Origin: Propionibacteriaceae bacterium
Lineage (GTDB): Bacteria; Actinomycetota; Actinomycetes; Propionibacteriales; Propionibacteriaceae
DNA: 7,312 nucleotides
Direction of reading: 5' to 3'
NCBI GenBank assembly: GCA_003153855.1
Contig: PMBM01000019.1
Coordinates: forward strand, 8,449 to 15,760
The notes under the pieces were generated by a model. That model saw only the letters and a program-made list of their open reading frames with translations, did not search any database and was not told the DNA's origin. This document shows positions 1 through 5,023 of the stretch, piece after piece. A program made the translations under genes and the position numbers. Within the stretch, counting starts at the first letter, position 1; every line of letters starts with the position of its first letter.

Positions 1-1448
1 CTGAACCAGTCCCCCGCACCGTCCGCGGGATCCTTCACGGTCAGCGTCACCGTCGGCGCGGTCTCGGTGTACCGGTAGTCGGGTCGGTCGCCGAGGACCG
101 ACACGTCGACCCGGTCGGAGGCCTCCAGCTGGGGGAGCCACGTGGTCGCGAACACCGCCGACTCCGTACCCGTCAGACGGGCGTGCGCTACGAGACGGGT
201 CGGAGCTGGCGCCGCCTCGACCACGGCCCACGGCTGCCGCGGCAGCAGCCCTACCAGCTCCGCCTCTGACTGCGCGTCCCTCACGGCGGAGCCGTCCGGC
301 TCGGCGCCGACGTCGATCACGTCGCCGCCGATGCGGTAGCGGAAGCCCCAGGTGAGGTCGGTGACGTGACCCGGCTCGTACCTCACCTCGAGCGTCACGA
401 GCGGCGGATGCACCTCCGGCACGTACACGTCGTCGTCGACCACGACCCGCGCCGTCCGACGCAGGGGCGGCAGGAACACCGCGAGGAACTGGGTCGTGTC
501 CGCTGTGGGGATGTCGATCCGCTGATGCCTGGTGGCCAGCTTCTCCTGCGACGGCGAGAGCGGCTCGGCGAAGGCTCCGAGGAGGAGCTCGCCGTCGGAC
601 TCGAGGATCACGCCATGCGCAGGACCACCGACCAGGGTGACCTCCCGGCGTTCCCAGTCCCGTCCGTCGGCCCGGACACCGGAACGAAGCTCGAGACCCT
701 CGGGGCCCGTCGAGACCTGGGCGACGACCTCGACCGGGTCGTCGAGGATCCGTACCGGCGGCGTGTCACGGCCCGAGACGATCTCCACGCCGGTGTCGAC
801 GACCCGTTTCAACGCCGACCACAGCTGCGGCCCGAACGTCGCCAGGGGAGCCGGCTGGTTCCCGTACCCGTAGAAGTTGCCGGTCGAGAAGCGCAGCCTG
901 CCCAGGCTGTCGACGCTCTGCCGCTGGCGGTCGTCCCAGCCGGACCTCCACGCCTCGCGGAGGTCGTCCCACGAGGCCCCGGCCTTGACCCACTTGCCCC
1001 GCGCACTGCGCTGCACGGGAAGCAGGGCGAGCGCTCCGTAGTGGTCGGCGACCAGCAGCCCCAGGGGCGTCAGCTCGGACTTCGAGCGCCGCGCGGGCGA
1101 CGTCAGCTCCTCCAGCGTGCGGCGCCAGGTCGGGGCGGCCGTGCGACGCTTCGCGTTCGCCGCGAGAGCCGCCGCGGCGCCGTGCTTGCAGTTGATCCGT
1201 ACGGGGCAGGTGCAGCGGCTCGTCACGCCTCCGCCCGGCCGGATCGTCACGACCGTCTCGTACCTGCGCTTGTGCGACCCGACGACCGCGGCCTGCACCA
1301 CGGTCGCCTCGCCGGACGACGCCACCATGAGCGCTTCGACGCGGCCCTCGTTGAGGTACGTCTCGCCGGCGGTGGTCGTGGCGTGACCGAACGTCACCGC
1401 CAGGAGCGCGGGAGTGACGGCAAGCACGGGGTCGATGGGTTGCGTCAC
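1..1448 (-). CDS. SNF2-family DEAD/DEAH helicase with N-terminal SWIM zinc finger (3' end outside window)
   Basis: The N-terminal 482 codons are visible and open to the window edge. A SWIM zinc finger of the form CxCx5CxH lies at C79, C81, C87 and H89 (RCTCPVRINCKHGAAAAL), preceded by a region (GETYLNEGRVEAL) like the segment before SWIM domains. The rest (about 100-482) is a soluble mixed alpha/beta region with no helicase motif yet. The last visible residues, DPADGAGDWF, match the DWF(D) segment that in actinobacterial SNF2/HepA-like proteins leads into the SNF2 ATPase domain, so the motor should lie just beyond the window. Such proteins are DNA-stimulated ATPases thought to remodel protein-DNA or RNA polymerase complexes. 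The GTG at 1448 is the first start after an in-frame TAG at 1460; the AGGG of that stop (1459-1456) is 7 nt away. A GTG at 1427 is an alternative. The helicase call rests on the SWIM motif and the N-terminal architecture, since the ATPase itself is not visible. Confidence 0.82.
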   Translation of the reverse strand, partial: MTQPIDPVLAVTPALLAVTFGHATTTAGETYLNEGRVEALMVASSGEATVVQAAVVGSHKRRYETVVTIRPGGGVTSRCTCPVRINCKHGAAAALAANAKRRTAAPTWRRTLEELTSPARRSKSELTPLGLLVADHYGALALLPVQRSARGKWVKAGASWDDLREAWRSGWDDRQRQSVDSLGRLRFSTGNFYGYGNQPAPLATFGPQLWSALKRVVDTGVEIVSGRDTPPVRILDDPVEVVAQVSTGPEGLELRSGVRADGRDWERREVTLVGGPAHGVILESDGELLLGAFAEPLSPSQEKLATRHQRIDIPTADTTQFLAVFLPPLRRTARVVVDDDVYVPEVHPPLVTLEVRYEPGHVTDLTWGFRYRIGGDVIDVGAEPDGSAVRDAQSEAELVGLLPRQPWAVVEAAPAPTRLVAHARLTGTESAVFATTWLPQLEASDRVDVSVLGDRPDYRYTETAPTVTLTVKDPADGAGDWF

Positions 1449-1459
1449 CCTCCGACCCT
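1449..1459 (-). promoter_or_regulatory. purine-rich ribosome-binding region between yigZ and the helicase gene
   Basis: On the minus strand the yigZ stop runs into AGGGTCGGAGG just before the helicase GTG at 1448. The GGAGG core abuts the start codon and is too close to act as a normal Shine-Dalgarno; the AGGG that includes the last two bases of the stop is 7 nt away and is the better candidate. The region holds no terminator. Confidence 0.4.
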
Positions 1460-2096
1460 ATGCGGGATACGGCACGGATGACTCCACCGCGACCGTTCCC
1501 GCGGGCTCGACGACCGCCGAACCCTGGGTCAGGGACGCCACCAGCTCCAGGACGTCCAGCCCCGGGTCCGCGGCGAGGAGCAGTGTCGCGTCGGCGCCGT
1601 ACTCGGGGTCGACGGTCACGCCGCGCGTCGTGAGGTCGTCGACGAGGCGGCCGACGTCGGCGTACGAGACGTGGACGCGCCACCTGGGACGCAGGACGCG
1701 CTCGACGCGGGGCGCCTGGGCGAGTGCGGCACCTGCCGCGTCCCCGTACGCCCTGGCCAGCGGCCCAGCACCGAGCTTCACTCCGCCGAACCAGCGGGTG
1801 ACCACGCAGACGACGTCGACCAGGCCCGAGCCGTGGAGGGCGGCGAGGATCGGCATCCCACCCGTACCTGCCGGCTCGCCGTCGTCGGACGACCGCTCCA
1901 CCGGCTGCGCACCGTCGACGTCCAGCACGAACGCCGAGCAGTGGTGACGGGCATCGGCATGGGTCTTCCGGGCGACGGCCACGACCGTACGTGCGGCGTC
2001 CTCGTCGTCGACCCGCGCGATCTCGGCGCGGAACACCGACCGCTTGATCTCCAGCGTCGCGGATCCCACGTAGCCGCGCGGGAGCAGAAGCGTCAC
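1458..2096 (-). CDS. yigZ: YigZ/IMPACT family protein (UPF0029 domain)
   Basis: A soluble protein of 212 residues, the usual length for bacterial YigZ. The N-terminal UPF0029/IMPACT domain shows RHHCSAFVL (50-58), SDDGEPAGTGGMPIL (70-84) and VVTRWFGGVKLGAGPLARAY (98-117), all in the family order. The C-terminal part (about 138-208) fits the ferredoxin-like DUF1949 domain found in YigZ proteins. The molecular role of bacterial YigZ is not settled; the eukaryotic relative IMPACT/Yih1 regulates the kinase Gcn2, which does not transfer to bacteria. The GTG start at 2096 is 10 nt after the glycosyltransferase stop; a weak GGGTGA (2112-2107) that includes that stop could serve as ribosome-binding site. 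The stop is TAG (1460-1458), in the same frame as the next gene. Its position after mycP and the glycosyltransferase looks like loose co-transcription, not a functional unit. Confidence 0.95.
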   Translation of the reverse strand: MTLLLPRGYVGSATLEIKRSVFRAEIARVDDEDAARTVVAVARKTHADARHHCSAFVLDVDGAQPVERSSDDGEPAGTGGMPILAALHGSGLVDVVCVVTRWFGGVKLGAGPLARAYGDAAGAALAQAPRVERVLRPRWRVHVSYADVGRLVDDLTTRGVTVDPEYGADATLLLAADPGLDVLELVASLTQGSAVVEPAGTVAVESSVPYPA

Positions 2097-2106
2097 GACG
2101 GCCGGC

Positions 2107-3657
2107 TCACCCGGATGTCGCCCGGACGGTCTGGCGGCGGCTCCGGACGTACCAGACGACGATCGCCACGAGCACCAGCACCTGGGCGATGACGCATGCA
2201 GTGTCGCGGATGCGAGCGCCAGTCGTGGTCAGTCCCCGTGCGTACGGGATGGCGCGTCCGGTGACGAAGGCGGCCGACAGCCAGGTCGTGCGCCAGAGCA
2301 TCAAGGAGTCCAGCCGGCTCGCCGCCGCGACGGCCAGAGGCGTCCAGGCCATGAGGTCGTACCAGCTGAACGAGTTCGGCGTGGTGATGAGCCACGACGC
2401 GTACAGGACCACGGCCGTACGGACGGCGACAGACGTCGGGTCCTTCATCGGGTCGACGATGTGGTCGTCGATGCCGGGCAACGGCCGCGTCTCGACGAGC
2501 CGGAACAGCATCCCCGCGATGACCACCCAGCCGACGATCGCGACGATGTTGATGATGATCTTCGCGATGTTCCAGCTCATGAACTTGGTGAGCAGCCCGA
2601 ACACCGGGCCCGCCCAGGCGCCGGCGTTCACGTACGTGGTGTTGCGTGCTGCCGAGAGCAGCGCGGACGGCTGCCAGAGTCCGTAGAAGATGAGGAGCGG
2701 TACGGCCGCTGTCGCGGCGACCACCGCCAGCTTCCTGGGTTCTCGTCGGTAGCCCCAGAGGATCGCGATGCCGAACAGGACCATGTTCACCTTGGCGCCG
2801 CCCGCGATGCCGATGAGCAGTCCCGCCAGCCACGGCCAGCGTCGCATCGCCGCGATCGCCGCGAACGCGAACATCACCGCCAGCGCCTCGTTGTGGGCCT
2901 GGGCGGTGACCGCCCAGATCATCGCCGGGTTCACGAGCGTGAAGAGCGCCACGCGGGTCTGGAGCACCGGGTTCCCGGCCGCCAGGCGGTAGGCGATGAT
3001 CCCGATGAGCAGCATGGGGATCAGGCAGAACATCTGGAGCCAGAACACGATGTCGTGCATCGAGGCGCCGCCGAGGCGGTTCGCCAGCACCTGGCTCGCC
3101 GACACGACCGGCCCGTACACGCTGGGCGTGTCCTGCCACGGCCGCTCGGTCCAGTAGAGCACCGCGTCGTACTGCGTGCGGAAGATCTCCCCGACAGTGA
3201 TCTCGTACGGGTCGCGGCCGAGCACCTGCAGTCGTCCGTACGCTGCGTACATCTCGACGTCGGCGCTCGTCAGCGGCGTCACGAGCGAGACCACGATCTG
3301 AAGCCCGATCCCGGTGTACAGCAGCTTCTTCGCGACGGGCCGCCAGCCCGCGGCCAGCGCGCGCAGCAGGATCCACATGCCGAAGGCGCCGACCGCGATG
3401 CAGAGGTACGTCAGCACCACGGCCACCCAGTCGCCCAGCGAGATCCCCCAGGTCGACGGGAGGTACCAGGGCGGCAGCAGGCTGCCGTTCCGCGGTCCGA
3501 GCTTCAGCGTCACCGCCGACGGCCCGAAGAACGAGACCCCGGCGATACCGAGGGTGGAGCCGATGATCATGCCGAGGCCCACGCGGGGGTGGCTGCGCCA
3601 GGAGCTCGGCTCGTACAGGTGGGACCGCTTCCACGGCCTGGGCTCGATGCGGGTCAC
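2107..3657 (-). CDS. polytopic GT-C glycosyltransferase, MptB/DUF2029-like (probable polyprenol-phosphate mannosyltransferase)
   Basis: A 516-residue integral membrane protein with about 11-13 hydrophobic segments (for example near 25-46, 75-101, 110-128, 201-223, 232-268, 276-300, 309-326, 363-386, 412-425, 486-504). The first outer loop carries an acidic motif typical of GT-C enzymes, with D133 and E135 followed by MYAAYGRL and GRDPYE, then TPSVYGPV (178-185). This order resembles the MptB family of alpha-1,6-mannosyltransferases that use polyprenol-phosphomannose and, in mycobacteria, help build lipomannan cores. A late SFSWYDLMAWTPLA segment (429-442) matches the aromatic C-terminal motif of such enzymes. 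The GTG start at 3657 overlaps the mycP stop as GTGA, with a GAGGG ribosome-binding site 10 nt upstream. The glycosyltransferase class is well supported; donor, acceptor and the link to secretion are inference. A GT87 or other DUF2029-type transferase is the main alternative. Confidence 0.8.
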   Translation of the reverse strand: MTRIEPRPWKRSHLYEPSSWRSHPRVGLGMIIGSTLGIAGVSFFGPSAVTLKLGPRNGSLLPPWYLPSTWGISLGDWVAVVLTYLCIAVGAFGMWILLRALAAGWRPVAKKLLYTGIGLQIVVSLVTPLTSADVEMYAAYGRLQVLGRDPYEITVGEIFRTQYDAVLYWTERPWQDTPSVYGPVVSASQVLANRLGGASMHDIVFWLQMFCLIPMLLIGIIAYRLAAGNPVLQTRVALFTLVNPAMIWAVTAQAHNEALAVMFAFAAIAAMRRWPWLAGLLIGIAGGAKVNMVLFGIAILWGYRREPRKLAVVAATAAVPLLIFYGLWQPSALLSAARNTTYVNAGAWAGPVFGLLTKFMSWNIAKIIINIVAIVGWVVIAGMLFRLVETRPLPGIDDHIVDPMKDPTSVAVRTAVVLYASWLITTPNSFSWYDLMAWTPLAVAAASRLDSLMLWRTTWLSAAFVTGRAIPYARGLTTTGARIRDTACVIAQVLVLVAIVVWYVRSRRQTVRATSG

Positions 3658-5018
3658 GACTCGTCCGCCCTCGCCGGCGCGTACTTGCGGCGCCGCATCG
3701 GCGCGATGGCCTCGCGGACGAGCAGCGCACCGGCCAGGAGCGCCAGCGCGCCCAGGGTCACCGCCACGGCCATGACCATCGGCATGGTGTCCCTGCCCGC
3801 CGGGATCTGGAGTGGCCCTGCCGTGGGGGTCACGGTAGGTGTCACGGTGACCGGCGACGCGTCCGGGAACGGCCCGAACACGGCCTTCTGCGGGTTGACC
3901 GTGCCGTACCCGAGCTGTGCGTCCGGCACGGCCCCTGGTGGCGGATCTGCCGTCAGCTCGAGCCGGCGCATCACCTCGGCGGGGGTGAGGGTCACGTCTT
4001 CGGCCTTGGCCTTCTGGAGCATGAGCGCGACGACGCCGGTCACGATCGGCGCGGCGAAGCTCGTACCGGGCTCGGTGTTCCAGATCTGCGAGCTCTTGAG
4101 GTAGGTCTCCGTGCTCGTCGCGCCCTGCGGGCCGGACGGGAGCAGCGACACGATCGCATCTCCGGGGGCTGCCACCGTGACGTCGACGCCGACGCCTTCC
4201 TCCGAGGACGGGTGCGGAGCGTCGGAGGTCGTGGTCATGCCGACCGAGATCACGCCGGGGTAGGCGGCCGGGTACTTGGGCCCGCTGTTCCCCGCGTTGC
4301 CGCTGGACGCCACGACGATGACGCCATGCGAGACGGCATTCGCCACGGCCTGACGGATCCGCGTGTCGTCGGACCCCTCCTGGCTGATGTTGATGATGTC
4401 GACGTGGGAAGCCACCGCGTCGTTGATCGCCGCCGCGAGCGGGCCCTGGTCGTCCATGACGGCTGCACTGGAGCTCGTGAGGGCCCGCATCACGATCACG
4501 GACGACCCCGGCGCCATGCCGGAGAAGTTGGAGTCGTCCTGGTCGAGCACCTGCGCGTTGATGAGGGACACGACGCGCGTACCGTGCGCGCAGTCCAGCC
4601 CGTACCCGTCCCGTGCCACGTTCTGCTTGATGGTGGGGTCGTCCGGGACGTAGTTGGCCAGCTTCCACGTCGGCTTCGCACCCGTCCCCGTGGACGATGC
4701 CCTCAGGAAGGGCGAGATGCCGATCTGGGCTGCCGTGTCGATGACGGCGATCGTGATGCCCGTACCGGTGATGGGCCGACCCTTCGCGTCGTTCTGCGAC
4801 CAGACCTGGCTCGGCTTCAACCGGCTGATCTGCCAGGCGTCCGGCAGGGCGCCCGTCTTCTCGTTGGACCCGGTGTTCGGCGAGCACCACGAGGCCAGGA
4901 GCTCGGTCCCGAGCCCGTAGGCCGCGGCCGGACGGACGAAGCTGGCGGCCACGACGAGCGTTGCCGCGAGGCAGGCGACCGCCACGCGGTGGCGAGGGGA
5001 TGTACGGGCTCGTCGCAT
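3654..5018 (-). CDS. mycP: MycP, type VII secretion-associated mycosin (subtilisin-like serine protease)
   Basis: A 454-residue S8 family protease of the ESX machine, expected outside the membrane and held by a C-terminal anchor. An N-terminal signal peptide (about residues 1-33) has a basic start and a hydrophobic core, ending near RPAAA. The catalytic triad is D94 (AVIDTAAQ), H145 (CAHGTRV) and S320 (GTSFAAP), with N241 (ASSGNAGN) as the oxyanion residue. A Thr/Pro linker (TVTPTVTPT, 391-399) precedes one membrane helix (about 413-434) and a basic tail (RRRK). The mature part holds only two cysteines, C45 and C143, the latter two residues before the catalytic His, as in known mycosins. The ATG at 5018 begins 5 nt after the eccC stop. 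A GTG at 5027 would add three residues and overlap that stop as GTGA; neither start has a strong ribosome-binding site. In mycobacteria mycosins both process substrates and stabilise the membrane complex. Confidence 0.96.
   Translation of the reverse strand: MRRARTSPRHRVAVACLAATLVVAASFVRPAAAYGLGTELLASWCSPNTGSNEKTGALPDAWQISRLKPSQVWSQNDAKGRPITGTGITIAVIDTAAQIGISPFLRASSTGTGAKPTWKLANYVPDDPTIKQNVARDGYGLDCAHGTRVVSLINAQVLDQDDSNFSGMAPGSSVIVMRALTSSSAAVMDDQGPLAAAINDAVASHVDIINISQEGSDDTRIRQAVANAVSHGVIVVASSGNAGNSGPKYPAAYPGVISVGMTTTSDAPHPSSEEGVGVDVTVAAPGDAIVSLLPSGPQGATSTETYLKSSQIWNTEPGTSFAAPIVTGVVALMLQKAKAEDVTLTPAEVMRRLELTADPPPGAVPDAQLGYGTVNPQKAVFGPFPDASPVTVTPTVTPTAGPLQIPAGRDTMPMVMAVAVTLGALALLAGALLVREAIAPMRRRKYAPARADES
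3668..3672 (-). promoter_or_regulatory. probable ribosome-binding site of the glycosyltransferase gene
   Basis: GAGGG read on the minus strand inside the last codons of mycP, 10 nt before the GTG start at 3657. With the GTGA stop/start overlap it supports that GTG as the start and suggests translation is coupled to mycP. Confidence 0.5.
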
Positions 5019-5023
5019 GGCGG

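Noticed and set aside
1458..1460. TAG of yigZ as a recoded (pyrrolysine-type) codon
   Set aside because: There is no structural or contextual support; YigZ already has its usual length at the TAG and the next gene has its own start.
366..1481. Long plus-strand open frame opposite the helicase gene
   Set aside because: The translation is dominated by Arg, Gly and His with no recognisable motif. It lies opposite a frame with a clear SWIM zinc finger, so it is a GC-rich antisense shadow.
766..1683. 305-codon minus-strand frame spanning the yigZ-helicase junction
   Set aside because: Arg-rich with no motifs, and it crosses the ends of two well-supported genes in a different frame.
2461..4104. 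547-codon plus-strand open frame
   Set aside because: Its protein is a charged Arg/His/Asp-rich low-complexity string. The opposite strand encodes the membrane glycosyltransferase and the end of MycP, both with family motifs.
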